A stretch of DNA of 64,000 bases, taken from the NCBI GenBank assembly GCA_027625915.1, contig JANTQA010000042.1:4600001-4664000 (forward strand), given 5' to 3'. Of the stretch, positions 11,733-25,078 are shown one piece after another; the stretch's first letter is position 1; each line of letters starts with the position of its first letter. Both the position numbers and the translations under genes were made by a program. The notes below the pieces were generated by a model. It did not search any database. It saw only the letters and a program-made list of their open reading frames with translations, and was not told where the DNA came from. The stretch comes from Anaeramoeba flamelloides (taxonomy: Eukaryota; Metamonada; Anaeramoebidae).

Positions 11733-12696
11733 TAATTTTAAATATTTGTAAAAATACAACAATTTTATTCATATTAAAAATTAGAAATCTTGTCATTAAT
11801 TATTTTTATTTCCTGTATTTTTTTTTCAATACTCTACTTTTTTTTTATGGCTTTTATTGAACAGATATTTTAGTGTCTTGGAACAAAATATTTGTTCAAA
11901 TAGTACGAAATAGAGACACATGCTAATCTCACTATATTCAATTAGGCAATTCCAAAACAATTGTTTTTTCAAGTATTGTAAAAGAACATTAAATATCATA
12001 TTTAAATGTCAAATTGTCTGAGTAAACTGAGTCTTAATTCACTTTGTTCCAAATTGGATATAAGAAGATCAGAAAATTTCCAAACTCTACCGAATAATAC
12101 AATGATTTCTCAAAATCTTATCACAGTAATTACAATACTATCTTAAACTTTAAAGAAAATTAATCTATTTCTTATCTGTAGTTATCAAAAAATAATTCGT
12201 TTCAAATCATAAAGAAAAAGTTAATTTTTGTACAAAAAATAAATTGATGTTTATGCTTTTTAATTGTTATTCAACAACCATTATTTGTTAGGTATTTTCT
12301 TACTCTAACATATTTTAATTTCATTTTATTAGAATCCAATACATTGGAGAACCAAATGTCAGAATTCCCTTAACTATTAAAAAATTACCAAAAGAGAAAA
12401 TCAAGTCAAATTTCATTTTTTGTTATTTATTCCTCAGATTTTTATTAAATACTTTTTTCCCAAACAAATTCACATTAATAAAAGATTCAATTTTAAATGA
12501 TACCAAGTACTTTTTCTTTCAATACTTTCATTCTTGAAATCTTCTTAACACTTCATACTTAATTACTTTCTTTCTTTCTTTCTTTTCTTATCTTTCTTTT
12601 TTTTTTTTTTTTTTAATTCATCAACCAACTATTAAAACAATCAAAAAAGGTTCAATCAAAAAAGGAGGGTTTACCTTATTTTTAAAATTCGTTTTG

Positions 12697-13467
12697 ATGA
12701 CTCTTTTCCTTCTACCATTTGTGTGTGCAATTTTTAACGATCACTTTCTTGTCAATTTTATTGTTTCAATTGTCTCGATCCAAACCCAACTAATAATTGT
12801 CTTAATTTGTGACTGTTTTTTTGTTTTATTCATGATCACGACATTAAAGTCTTTTATCTTTCGAACAATGTTAACCATTTTCCAAATTGTGAACCCACTT
12901 ATCATTAATCCACAAATGGATTCCGAATATTTGCATTATGAAACTGAATCGAATTACTTCAACCAACAGCAGTTCCACGAACAGCAACAGCAACAGCTTC
13001 AACAACAAATTAACGAACAAAACACAATCAAGATCTTTCTTTTTTGTGGCATTGCCTTTTCAATAGCAATCGAATTCCAAATCAAAGAAGTGGTGAGTAT
13101 GATCTTTTCTTCTTTATTTTCAAAAAACGATTCTGGCTTTTCACGAGACAAAATTTATCATCAAGCACGTTCTCCTATGTCAGGCCACAAAAGAGCCTTT
13201 TTCTCGCCACAGAGCCAACAGAAGAGAACCCCACGCTCTCCAACTATTCGCCACTCGCCAAAAGGATCATATGTTGTAACAACACCATATACAAACAGAA
13301 TCCTCTCGTATCGAAGGAAAATGTCAAAAGGTGTGACAGAAAAGAAAAGACAAATTATCTGGAGCCGTGTCATAATTATTGTATTTATACTCTTTCTTTT
13401 AGTTGGATCAATTATTTATTTAATTTATCCAATCATATTCAAATTTATAAACAAATTCCTTAATTAA
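12697..13467 (+). CDS. Predicted integral membrane protein, family unknown
   Basis: A 256-aa single-exon frame that I do not recognise. Hydrophobic segments lie at about residues 2-14, 18-52 (long enough for two spans), 112-142 and 222-250, giving about four or five membrane passes. A Gln-rich stretch (about 88-106) separates the first pair from the third, and a basic Ser/Pro/Arg-rich loop (about 145-220, with repeated S-P steps) separates the third from the last. The alternation of Gln-rich, basic and hydrophobic blocks and the normal codon mix argue for a real gene, unlike the Phe/Lys-only frames nearby. The ATG at 12697 is preceded by an in-frame TTG that was not used. A polypyrimidine tract sits just upstream. 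SP sites in the loop could be phosphorylated; that is inference. Confidence 0.6.
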   Translation: MTLFLLPFVCAIFNDHFLVNFIVSIVSIQTQLIIVLICDCFFVLFMITTLKSFIFRTMLTIFQIVNPLIINPQMDSEYLHYETESNYFNQQQFHEQQQQQLQQQINEQNTIKIFLFCGIAFSIAIEFQIKEVVSMIFSSLFSKNDSGFSRDKIYHQARSPMSGHKRAFFSPQSQQKRTPRSPTIRHSPKGSYVVTTPYTNRILSYRRKMSKGVTEKKRQIIWSRVIIIVFILFLLVGSIIYLIYPIIFKFINKFLN

Positions 13468-16400
13468 ATATAACAATTTTTTTTTTTACAATAAAGTAGT
13501 AGAATACATTACGCTTTTTTTTTTTTTTTTTTTTTTTGTTTCTGCTTTTGGGATTACTTTTTGGATAGATTTTAATTTGAACAAACTTTACTAAATTATA
13601 CTTAGAAACCACTTTTTGATTGAAAATTTATTTTAACGGCCATTTTATTCCTTCAAATTTGATTTTTTTTTTTTTTAACTTTAAAAGTTTTTATCCCAAT
13701 TCAAGTGGGGAACAAAATAATCAAAAAATGTATTACGATTTTCTTAGGATTTAAATTTGTTTTTCAAAGAAAAAATTCTCCCAATGTGCAGCTTTTTCAA
13801 AGATACCGTGTGACTTTTTCAATATCCAATTTTAATGTTGAATTAGATTTTTAAAAAGTTCAATATTAGAATAAGAAAGATCAATTTGATAATTGTTATT
13901 TTCATAAATGAGCCCTTATATGAAAAATAATCGACTGGTTTGGTCAAAAAAAAATCATTGTTTTAAGAGTAAGTAGTGTGTTGTCTCAGAGAATTATTGA
14001 TGTTTAGGGTCATTTTGTGTTCGGAAAATTTATTTTTTACATATTAGAAAAAATACTGGAATATTGACTATTTTTTCAATTTGTTTTTTTTTAATACTGA
14101 TTTTATTATTATAGAAACAACTTTTTAAAAATCTATATCAACTTCAAAATTTTATATTAAAAATTTTTTACACGGTAGCCTATTCCTTTTTGTGCAATTA
14201 TTATTCATTTCATTATATTTATATTTACATTCTTTAAAAAAAAATTTCAAATCTATTTTGAATAAAAAATTGAAATAATTAGGAAAATTTTTAAAAATTT
14301 ATTTGAATTTATCAGTATTATTCTACTTATTTTTCATTAATCAATAAAGATATTGAAATTGAATTTCCTAATTTAGATTAGTACCCATTGTTAAAATCTT
14401 AAAGAGGGTTTCAAATGAATATAACAATCATCGGAACCAAAAAAACACAAAAAGTCTATTTTTCAAATGTAACCGATAAAAAATCACAACATTTGAAAAT
14501 TGAAAACAATTAAATTTTTGTTGAATTTATAGGATGTTTTATGAATTCTGAATTAATTATCAGAACTAATTTTATTTTTCAACTTGTTTTGGAAAAAAAA
14601 ATAAAAGAAAAAAGAAGTAAAAAAATCTCTGAAAATGGGTTTTTTCTGATCATTTCACTAATTAAAATTAATCTGATTTTTTTTGTCAATTTGAAACTAA
14701 TTTCGTAAATGGATAAAAGAATTTAAAAATTTCATGATTTTTTTAAATCATTTTAAATTAAAATAATATAGATCGTAGTAAATATGTAGGTGTTCTTCAG
14801 AACTTAATATTCCATAATATTTTTTTTGTTAAAGGTTTTTAAAATATCGAATAAATTCAATAATTTTCTCTTATTTTTTAAAATATTAAAAAAATAAAAC
14901 TATATACTGTTAATTTTTCTAATAATAGTTTTATTTGGAAATCATTAGGGTATGTAGATTTAACAAAACCTTGAAATTTTAAAAGTAAATAACAGAACAA
15001 ATAGAAAAAAAATATTAAAAATAGTGACAGTTAGAAGAATATTTTGACTGGTTCAAGAAACAATTATTTTTAAAACATAAATTTATTAAAATTTTAGCAG
15101 AAAATTGAATAATTATGTATGTGTGTGTGTGTGTTTTATATTCAATTTCACAAATAAATCTTTTTTATTACAATATCCAGTCTATTAATACATTTCTATA
15201 AAAATTATTTTTAATTTTCAAAGGATCTACACATTTTCATTTTTTTTTATAAATGTTTAACTCGTTTTCTTCCAGATAAGTACACTTCATTGTTACTTTG
15301 CATGTAGATATTTTTCTAAGGACTTAAAATTAAGTCTTGAATGATCATTAATAGAAATCATTTATCGGGTTCGAAATATAAGCCAAATTTCAAAATTAGG
15401 GGCAAATTTTTTTATTATTTTTTTTTTTTCTTTTTTCATTTATCTTTGAAAAAATACAATCATTACACAATATCTTTATTTATTAATCTTTATTGTTTAT
15501 TATATCTAAACGCGGTAAAATACCTTTTGATACAAAAAAAAAACAATTAAACAAATTTTTTACAGATGAAAAATATGCCTCAATTTTTGAAATGAAGTTT
15601 ATATATATATATATATATAATATTTAGTATTTTTAAATTATAGACCAATTTCAATTAATAATATTTTAACTAGATTCTTTCTAAAACTAATTTATAAAGC
15701 CTTAAAAAAATCTTGGAAAATAGTTTCAGATTTCCTATTTGGTTTTAAAAAAAATAGGTATAAGATTTGCTGTTCTAAATTTATTATTTGAACTCCAAAA
15801 ACTCAAAAAAAAAACTCTTGAGTAATTTTTGGAAGTACCCAAATAATGATAAAATCATAATAAAATAAAAACCTAAAATTCTTATGAAATTTTATATGTG
15901 TGTGTTTCACAAGATAAACAAACAAATATAAACTTACATTGTTGAAAGATTTTTGACCAATTAAAAAATTAATTAATGTCTTAGAATAAAAAAAAATGAA
16001 TTTGGGTTAAAATATTTTATTATTGTAAAGTTATGTAACATATTTAATTATTACATGTGTTAGACAAATTTACATGGAGTAAAGTGTATTTTAATAAAAT
16101 GGATATGTTGGTCATTAATATAACATCATTCTTATCAATAAATACATACTCTTCATTGTTGTTTATAAAAGTAAAACAAAAATTAACTTTGTTATAATAA
16201 ATGTATTATTAATAAGACTTGTACAAATTTAAATTTTTAAAATTCTCAGCTTTTAATAAATTTATAATCCATTTTTAATTTGGGGGAAAGGAACAACGAT
16301 ACAATTAACTCAAAACCAAATAAAAATAGTTCAGAAAAGAAATTGGACTTGGTATATCTGAAATCAAATAGCTAGATTATTTTACTTGTTGGGAATCTTG

Positions 16401-18740
16401 TTAAATTTTCTATAATTTACAAGAATTGGGTTTCTTTTTTATCTTATGGCTTTTTTTTGATTAGGAGAAACCTAAAGGTAAAAAAATATTGAAAATACAA
16501 TAATGTCAAATCCTTTCTGAAACACAGATTATTTACAAATTACCTAAGCGTATGTTCTCGTATGATGAAAAATGAGAAGCCATTATTATGTGAACTCTAA
16601 AAAAAATTAGATAAAATTAAATATTTGGATCATTATTAAGGGAATAATCTCTACAGTCGGTTCCACTTTTAAGGTACAAACTTTCAACGAAATTTATAAC
16701 ACAAAAAAATCTCAAATTGAGGCACACAATTTGTTTTTTTTTTTTTTTTTTGCGATTTATTTTACTAGAATCTAAATTTTGTGCTTTAATTTGAGATGTT
16801 TATTGTGTTTTAAATTTCGTTGAAAGTTTGTACCTTAAAAGTGGAACTGACGGTAATAACTTTTTTTACCTACATTTAATCGAGATTGAGAAAATTTTTT
16901 GAAAATTACTTAGATATGAAAATGCCTCTTTATTTCCAAGATTAAACATATTTCTAGATTAGGAATACTTAATTAGAAATTCCAAAAAATAAATAAAAAT
17001 AGAGATTGATCCCTTAATCGGATTCCAAAGTTGATGAGAAGAACTATAAAAACTGGATATTTCAATTAAAAATAATTAATAATTCTAATAATTTAAAGCT
17101 CTAGTATCAGTATAAAACCAAAAAATGGCCATTTTTTTTTGTTATTTTTTTTATCTCCTTTCCAAAAACTCCATTAACAAAAAGGTGGCCTGAAATGTAA
17201 AAATGATCACTATTCAAACCTATTCAAACACTTGGGCTAAAACTATAACTTTTAGATATTCCAAAATAGTTAATTTAAAAAAAATGTCCATTTTTTGCTT
17301 TTATTCTGATATTGGGGTTTTAAAGGATAGATCAATCAAAGAAAAACCTACTTAAATAGAGTATGTAATCATTATTATTTGTGAGTAATAGGATATTATC
17401 TACGTTTTAATAACTAATTCTCATCCAAAACTTTGAATTTTTGGGAAATATCTTGAATCTATAATCCCCCATAGCTCTCAATAATAACAAAAAAATTATA
17501 AGGAAAAAATAAAAAAACGTTTTAAGCAACTGTGAAGAAATTTTCATGAAAAATTGGAAACTTAAAGTTATAAGTTACTTTTTTTAAAACCTGAATCTCT
17601 AATAAAATCTTTATTTTTTAACTTTATCGTTTTTCACTATAATATCTAGTTCAGTACCCAAAAGTATAACTATGGTTAAATCAAAATAAAGTGTTTACTT
17701 CTTGGTTTTGATAATATATTAAATCACTAATTATTTATGTTTTGAATTTGTAATTATTCCAATTTTTATTCGCAAATACGTTAATTTTTTTAATTGGACT
17801 AAGATGTCTTGAAAATTATCTCTCTTTTTATGTAAGAAAAATTTTACTTTTGTTCTTTCATTAAAGAATTGATTTTTATCGGTTGAACTAATCTGTCAAA
17901 AACCCACTAACCAAATTATTAAATTTTTATTGTGGGTTTCTGTGATCTTTTTAAACTCTGTCTATCCAATTAAAAAATGAGAAGTTGTCTTTCTAGTTCA
18001 TAAATAGTGGGTTAATTAATAAATGGAAAAATATCAAGTAATTTTAATATTCTTACAGAAGTGATGCTTCTCATGACTAAAGTAGTAATCCTTTTTAAAC
18101 TTTGGTATACATTTTTAATTCTGGAAATTTGTTTTTTGACAATATATAAAGTCTCAAGAAAATAGAAATACAGTTTTTAATTTATCACATGAATAAATCA
18201 AGTCTAAACAGCTATTTAAATAACATTCGATACTGTGTATCAATTCGTTCATTCTGAATTATTGGTATTTGTGTCCAAAAATTGTTTTGTTTAGAAATTT
18301 TGATCATTTAAACAAACTTTAATCTTAAAAAACAGATTTGAGATAAAAATCTAAATCTTTTTCAGAAGAACACTCAAAAAGTGAATTTCGAAGGCCGTTT
18401 CGTTTTCATAGAAGGAGTACAACTAAATCTCTATTACAGATTTTTTTTACAACATAAAAAGGAGTTCAATCCAAAGAATCATCGAAACAATTCTTGGAAA
18501 ATCTGACAAAGCAAATTGAGGTCATAAATAAATTGTTTAACCCTTAATTATTATTAGTTTCTGATAATACGTCACTCGGATCTTATTATATCTTTTAATG
18601 AAAAAACTTCAAAATGCAAAATATTTTTTATTACATAATTTTTCAAATCCAAAATTTGATTAAAATCATTTTTTTTCATTTTAAAATTTACAACTCAAAA
18701 TATATCTACAACCCTTACAACTTTCAATAACTAAAACAAA
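13468..18740. other. Intergenic, mostly featureless
   Basis: A 5.3-kb gap with no supportable gene. It contains a palindromic MITE (16,654-16,853), a short (TG)n at 15,118-15,135 and a (TA)n at 15,599-15,619. The remainder is AT-rich with many A and T homopolymers. Confidence 0.5.
16654..16853. mobile_element. MITE family B, copy 1 (palindromic, Tc1-like ends)
   Basis: A 200-bp element that is almost one large palindrome. The arms read C(A/C)GTC-GTTCCACTTTTAAGGTACAAAC-like, then TTTCAACGAAATTTA and AATCTCAAATT. TA flanks both ends (16652-16653 and 16854-16855). The CAGTC start next to TA is typical of Tc1/mariner-derived MITEs. Best preserved of three copies. Confidence 0.8.
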
Positions 18741-21700
18741 ATGGCAGAAATTTTAGGAAAATCCGAAAAGGATCTCAAAAAATGTTCAAAATATCTTAGT
18801 GAAGGAAATTTGGTTGCTTTTCCAACTGAAACAGGTAACTTTTTTGTCTTTGCAAATTCTTTTCTTAATAACAATATCTGATCTTTGTTTTTTCACTCTT
18901 TGTTTTGCTCATTCACGATTTTGATAAAAATTCTTGGTTTGGGTTTGACAGTTTATGGTCTTGGCGCTAACGCATTTGATGTCGAAGCTGTACGTAAAAT
19001 TTTCAAGTTTAAACAAAGACCGTTAACAGATCCTGTCATTGTTCACGTACACTCCTTTAAGCAAGCGCAAGGGCTTATTGATCTTCTTCCCTTTGAGGAA
19101 GAATTGTATGAATTCTTAACAACAAAATTCTGGCCTGGTCCATTGACAATTGTTGCGACAGCAAACGAAAAGATCCCAAAAGTTGTTACAGCTGGTGGCA
19201 AAACTGTTGGAATCCGTTCACCATCTCATCCCCTTGCTCTGGAACTTCTAAGGGTTTCACAGTTGCCTATTGCAGCACCAAGTGCAAACAGATTTGGTAT
19301 TAATTTAATTTGATTTTTTATTCTTTTCTTTTTCTGTATTTTTTTTTTTTTTTTAATATCAAATCTTCTTATTTCAAAAATTTGACTACCCAACGGCAAT
19401 TGAACAAACCTTTCTTTCATAAAAATTTGACTACCCACTGACAATTGAGCAAAACTTTCTTTCAAAGCACAAACCAAATAAACTCACTTTTCTATCAGCT
19501 CCAATATTAATAGGCATAATTTTTTTTACAAATTTAGTCAAAGTACATCATTTTATGATACTGTTCGAAATATAAATCATTGGTTGAATAATTTTTGCTT
19601 CATTTTTCATTTTGATAATGTTTTGACTTAGCTTTGATTAAAATGGACAAAACATTCTATTGATTTAACAAAGAAACTTTTTAAAATGTATAATTGGTAA
19701 AATTTGTTGAAATTTTCACAAACAATTATTGATCGAACAAATGGTTATACGACCATCAACTAATTTTTTTTGAGTTTTTTTTATTTAAAGAAACTAAAAT
19801 TTAACATAATATTAATCATTTGAAATACTTTTTGATCAAATATAAATCATTCATGTATTTAGAAAAATGAAATGAAAACAAAAACAAAAAATAAATTTTC
19901 AGATCCCTAAATTCCTTTCGGCATCAAAAATTCGATGAAAAACTATAAAAAAATTATTCAATCGTTTGGAAAAATGAAAATTATTCATCAATTTCATAAC
20001 AATTGTGATATTGTTCCAGCCTTTTTTAAAAAAGTAAAAACTTTTTCAGATTCAATACTTTTTTCAAGTTTTCTATTGTAAAAAAGTGAAAATCGTTTCT
20101 TATTAAAACTTTTTAAAAGTTTTCTGTTTTAATAAAATGATTCAACCCTTAAATGTGGTGTAGAGTGTAAGGTCTGAAGAAAAGTACTTTTTTTAAAAAA
20201 AGGACTTCGCTTTTTGGAAACAGAATACTTTTCAAAAAAGTTTTAATTCTGACAAAATCAAAAAAAAAAAAAAAAAGTCCTCAATTTTTTAAAATGGTTG
20301 TATACTTTTAACTGTTTTAACTGAGTCAAAAATTTTGAATTTTTGTTTACTTTAAAAAAGAGATCTTATATTGGAATTTTCTTTCTTAATACTAATTTAT
20401 GAAAATTAAATTAGTACTTTTTTTTTTTTTACACATGATTGAGAAATTATTAGAATTTTAAATCTCACAATCTACAAATTTTTAATTGAATTGATATTTT
20501 AAACAAAACCAAGTAGATTTCATAAATGTAATAAAAAAAAATGAGAAGTCAGAAAAAAAAAATATTAATAATCTACATTATCTTGCTTTTTTTTTTTTAT
20601 TTTATTTAATATATCTTAAATACACAAGTTGAATTAAGTTTGATAAATAACTATTTTTAATTATGAGAAAAACAACTATTTTGAAATTAAAAATATTTGA
20701 CAATTGTTTTCAAAAATTTATATTTCTCAAAGGTGTTTTTTCATTTAGTATGAAAGAAATCTTGGTTTTTTTAATAGCCAAATATTATTTTTGAGAAACT
20801 ATATAATAATGTATAATAACAAATTTTGGGTTGATCTAAATCATGAAGATTTTTCATAACCAATTAGAAAACAAAAAATGTTTTTTCAAATAAAAATATA
20901 AATTGATCAAAAGCAGGTAATTGGATTTAAAAATCTGTTTTATTTTCTGTACTTGTTTGTAAAATAAGCTTTTCTTGATTGGCACTATTAAAAATCGAAT
21001 TTTAAATCTTATTTGTCATTTTGAAAAACTGGATTTTTTTTTTTTTTTTTTTTTTTGGGGGGGGGCAGTCTATGTACTCTAAAATCCTTATTATATTATA
21101 ACGTAAATATACATATTATGTTTGTCAGTTTTTGATTGGATGTTTTTTTGGTTTTTTTCGATTAGATTCCTTCTCTTTTTTTTCTTTTTTCTTATATTCC
21201 TTTTCATTATAATAAATTAATAAAATACAAAATCTAATTTTATTTAATTAAAATATAATTTTTGATATTCCTTTTTATTTTTCATAGGTCATATAAGTCC
21301 AACAACAGCCGGTCATGTTTATGAAGATTTGGGAAAATGCCCAATTTTAATTTTAGATGGTGGAAAAACCGATGTTGGCATTGAATCAACAGTAGTCAAA
21401 CTACAACAAACTTCTGAAAAAAAGATTTCGTTGACAGTTTTAAGGAAAGGTGCAATTTCAAATCTTGATTTAGAAGATGCCTTAGTGGGGACAAAATTTG
21501 AAACAAAAGTACAGGTATCAGTTAGTTCAAAGATTGTTGATCATAAAAAACTTGAAGAATTGCAACAGAAAAAGCAAAAAGAAGAAGAAAATGAAAATAA
21601 AAACGAAAAAGAAAACGAAAAAGAAAACGAAAACGAAAAGGGGGAAGAAACAATAGAAAAGGAAGAATCACCGGGCACAAACATTACTCACTATGCACCA

Positions 21701-22105
21701 GATAAGCCAACTTTTATTTTAACATTCAACAATTTGGATAAAAAAAAGATCGAATTCGAAGAAGAACAAGAGCAATTAGATTTATCAAAAGCTATATTTG
21801 TTGACTATGGTGGATACAGAATTGATTTGAAAGAAAAGGTTCTTGCATACACAGATTTATCGGAAGAAATGGATATCAAAATCGCAACTTCTTCAATTTA
21901 TAGTACTTTAAGATGGACAGAAACCATTGAAAATGGACAATTTGTTTTATTGCCTGATATTTCCCAAATTACACTCAAATCTAAAAAAAAAATACCTAGA
22001 ATGTTGCCTGGTCTCACTGACAGGATGTTTCGCTCGGCTTCGGGTAGAAAGGTGCTTTTAAACAATGATTTACAAATACAAATTATTAAACAGGAACTTT
22101 TTTAA
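18741..22105 (+). CDS. SUA5: Threonylcarbamoyl-AMP synthase, Sua5/YrdC family
   Basis: Three exons: 18,741-18,834, 18,952-19,296 and 21,288-22,105, encoding 418 aa. Both introns are GT-AG and join in frame. The enzyme makes threonylcarbamoyl-AMP from Thr, bicarbonate and ATP, the first step of tRNA t6A37 synthesis. The YrdC domain fills the N-terminal half. Exon 1 ends inside the motif FPTETVYGLGA, which is restored by splicing; exon 2 has KQRPLTDPVIVHV, WPGPLT and AAPSAN; exon 3 has GHISPTTAGHVYEDLG and DVGIESTVV. The C-terminal Sua5 domain follows, after a Glu/Asn/Lys-rich linker (about residues 243-265), and includes SPGTNITHYAPDKP, so this is the two-domain Sua5 form. Intron 1 is 117 nt; intron 2 is about 2 kb and repeat-filled. 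The domain order and motifs are intact. Confidence 0.93.
19372..19475 (+). repeat. Two-unit tandem repeat of about 52 bp
   Basis: AAAATTTGACTACCCA and then ACAATTGA(A/G)CAAA.CTTTCTTTCA-like sequence occur twice in a row inside SUA5 intron 2. The copies differ at a few bases. Confidence 0.7.
19690..20040 (+). repeat. Dispersed repeat C, degenerate intronic copy
   Basis: Matches the middle and right part of the 39,866-40,398 copy in the same order: AATTTGTTGAAATT, ATTGATCGA(A/T)CAAA, CAACTAATTTT, ATGAAATGAAAACAAAAAC, and the TTTCATAACAATTGTGATATTGTTCCA end region. Clearly older than the other copies. Confidence 0.6.
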
Positions 22106-22231
22106 AAAATTTTAAAACATCTTTTTATATTACCAATTAATTAAAATGATTTGTCAAAAATATGATATATTAATATAATCATTTAATTCTAAAATTATAT
22201 TGGAGATTAAATACTTTTTTTAAAAATTTTT

Positions 22232-22274
<43 letters not shown>

Positions 22275-22559
22275 TTTGTAAATAAATTTAGCTACATTTA
22301 ATCCAATTAATTAATTTCAAAAATTCTTCATTCGTTTTTCTACTTTCTTCGAAGAGTTACTGTAATTTTTTTTATGAATCAAGTTTTATCTTTTGATTCA
22401 TTTTTTTCATCAGAAGAAAACTGATCTCAAAAAAAATCAATAAATGTGACAATACTCAGAATTATTTTTTAAAACATTACATTATTTATTAAATTCAATA
22501 AAATTTACAAAAATTTTTTGATCAATTTCCATTTTCATAATTTATGAAAATTGAATTTA

Positions 22560-22949
22560 TTCGATAGGGTTTTTGCTCCTCTGGTGAATTCTGGAGAGTG
22601 TCGCTGAGTGCCGTTGAGTGCCTAGGTTTTCCTGAGGTTTTCTGTTTTATTTGTGAAGTGTTCTAGGTTTTTTTGAGATTTTCAATTTATTTCGGAAATC
22701 TATTGATTTTCGTTCGGTTTTTTTTACTTTTTGAAATAAACCGAAAATTTATTACTATTTTCTGTTTATTTCAAAAAGTAAAAAAAACCTAGAACACTTC
22801 ACAAATAAATAAAAAACTCAAAAAAACCTAATGAAAATCTATTGATTTTCCAAATAAATAGAAAACTCAAAAAAAACATAACGAAAATGAATCGATGATC
22901 CAAATAAACAGAAAACTCAAATTTACCTAATGATAATACATGGTTTTTA
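22560..22949. repeat. Inverted array of about 50-bp tandem repeats
   Basis: Three direct units beginning CAAATAAA start at 22,802, 22,851 and 22,901 and contain AGAAAACTCAAA and ACCTAATGA-like blocks. The upstream part (22,600-22,720) holds the same unit in the opposite strand. The centre is a hairpin: CTTTTTGAAATAAACCGAAA faces TTTCTGTTTATTTCAAAAAG, and GTGAAGTGTTCTAGGTTTTT faces its complement. The left end, near 22,580-22,630, is GC-richer with repeated GAGTG steps. Confidence 0.65.
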
Positions 22950-22970
22950 ATTTGGTCATGCAAATGATCG

Positions 22971-23009
<39 letters not shown>

Positions 23010-24084
23010 TTAGTTTTCTTCTTCTCTATTTTTTATTTGATAATATTTCTAAAAAGATAAATAATTAAAAATATTTTTAAACTGAAAAGAAAAGAGGGGT
23101 GAATGTATTTCACTTTTAATTAAAAATCGGGATTTTCATGACATTAATTGAGGATAATAATAATAATAAAGGCATAATGTTTCATTAAAAATATCTTTAG
23201 AGTTACTTGTTTTCAAATAAAAAAGTATGGATAAAGAATGTAATTATACTTCCCAAATATTCCAGGTATTTTAAATAAAAAAATATTTTTTTGGTCTCAA
23301 AATATCATTTATTGAGATTACTCTTCTCGAAAATTTTTTTTAAAATAGAAAAGAATTATTATATCTGGTTTTAATTGTAAGATGGTAGTGAAAATGAAGA
23401 TTTTTCAATTATTTTTTTACTTTTTATATGCTGATCAATTGATATTTGTTAAACTGGAATTCTCAAAGCTTGATTAATACATCGTTTTATAACATTGAAG
23501 TCAATTTAACAGTAATAAAATGGGAGTATCATCAAAAAATCGATAAAAAAAAAAAAAAAAAAAATACAATTTACAAATATTTACAATTAAATTACAAATA
23601 TTAAATAATTGAACAATTTTTTAAATTTGGCTTTTAAGTGTTGTGTTGAATTCTATTTTGATTAAAATACTTAATTACATATTTAAATTCTTGATTTTTG
23701 TTTTAAAATGTGCAAAAAAAGGTATCAAGATATTTGAAAATGATGAAATTTTTTACTGTTTTGTAATTAAATCAGATTTAACAATTTTTTTCCATAATCG
23801 TTATTTTTATCATTTAAAAATCAGTTCGGAAAACTTCTTTTTAAAATAATTAATTATTCATATTTGTTTTTTTGTACAAATCAAAAAAAATTTTAATGTA
23901 TTTTTAATTCCTTATGATTGTTAAAGATATTTACGAAAAATTATGTATAAAGAATTAATAAAAAAAATTAATTTAAAATAAACTATGTTTTAACCAAAGT
24001 TAACCAACATTATTTCGGAAATATCAATTATTTTTTAGTATTAAACTTATTAAAACAAATAAAAAATAAGTAGAATAAAAAAAT

Positions 24085-24385
24085 TAAATAATAGTTTGTA
24101 TGTGTCTGGAATAAAATTAATCAATCAATATATTTTTTTTTACAAAAACTCGAATAACCCAAATTTTTGTGCCCCGTTGAGAAAAACAACAAGGTTCAAA
24201 TTGATCTTTAGTTGATCCAAATAAAATTCTAATTTAAATTAATATTATTGCTCTACAATCATTTTCACTGTGTTTCAATAACATTTAAATAGGAAATGTT
24301 TATATTTAGTGGCAATGAATCTGGTATTAAAAAAATTACAAAAGAATTACCCTACAAAAAAAATTGAAAAAAAAAAAGTAAAAAA
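24085..24385 (+). repeat. Dispersed repeat D, copy 2
   Basis: Carries the family blocks GTTGAGAAAAACAACAA, TTGATCTTTAGTTGATC and CAATCATTTTCACTGT, and ends in an A-rich run. Same orientation as copies 1 and 3. Confidence 0.55.
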
Positions 24386-24562
24386 GGGGATAAAAAATGA
24401 TTCATATGTAAATTTTCCAAAAATAATTCTTTTATTCTAATATCAATACAGCGTCTTAAAGTGTTGTAATCCGCTTCTTTCAGCTACAAGTCTTTGTTAA
24501 AAGGGGATTTAGTTCAAAAAATGATTGCAGGACTATTTAGATTCAATTCTTCCTTTATTTGT

Positions 24563-24757
24563 CGTCAGTTCCGGCTTTAAGATACAGAATTTCAGTGAAA
24601 TTTTAGGTACAAAATAATCTCAAATTAAAGAACATTTTTTGGAATTTTTTTTTACTGTGATTATTATACTAGAATTTGAATTTGTTATCTTAATTTGGGA
24701 TTGTTTCTGTACCTTAAATTTCATTGAAGGTTTGTGTCTTAAAAGTAGAATTGACTA
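24563..24757. mobile_element. MITE family B, copy 2
   Basis: Diverged copy of the 16.65-kb palindromic element, with CGTCAGTTCC at the left and TAAAAGTAGAATTGACTA at the right. Shares the internal AATCTCAAATTAAAG and TACCTTAAATTTCATTGAA blocks. More mismatches between arms than in copy 1. Confidence 0.7.
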
Positions 24758-25078
24758 TAAAACTGAATAAGATTATTATCATTTCTTGTTTAGAAACCAA
24801 TAAAACTTTCATTGAAATTTTATTTCGTTAAAGTAAATAAACAAATATGTTGCTTAATCAATGATAAAGTTAACATTGTATTAATTCATACTATTACATA
24901 AACATTAACAAAATTTTTTTTAGAAAAAAAATAAGAGAAATTTTACAATTTTCTTGATTAAAGTATAATATTTATTAAAATTTTATTAGAAAAAATTTTG
25001 TTTCCATTTATTTTTTAGAACTGTTCCTTTATGGTATTTCCAACTCTACCATAAAATTTTAAATAAAAACATTTGAGT

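Larger units (their letters stand above)
8947..12696. other. Intergenic, repeat-bearing
   Basis: No gene is supported. The gap holds a TA-flanked MITE (9,340-9,506), a family D repeat (9.82-10.12 kb), a family F repeat (10.37-10.56 kb), a (TA)n run at 10,221-10,242, the second copy of repeat G (11.52-11.73 kb) and a TTTC/poly-T tract at 12,565-12,614 just before the next gene. Confidence 0.5.
19297..21287 (+). other. Giant repeat-filled intron 2 of SUA5
   Basis: At 1,991 nt this is far longer than most introns in the window (about 110-450 nt). It holds a tandem duplication (19.37-19.48 kb), a degenerate family C repeat (19.69-20.04 kb), long A and T runs, and a T-run followed directly by a G-run near 21,035-21,066. 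The splice junctions restore the conserved NRFGHISP sequence. Confidence 0.85.

Noticed and set aside
13044-13463. 139-codon + frame overlapping the 12.7-kb gene
   Set aside because: Lies entirely within the membrane-protein gene in another frame and lacks coherent composition; treated as a shadow.
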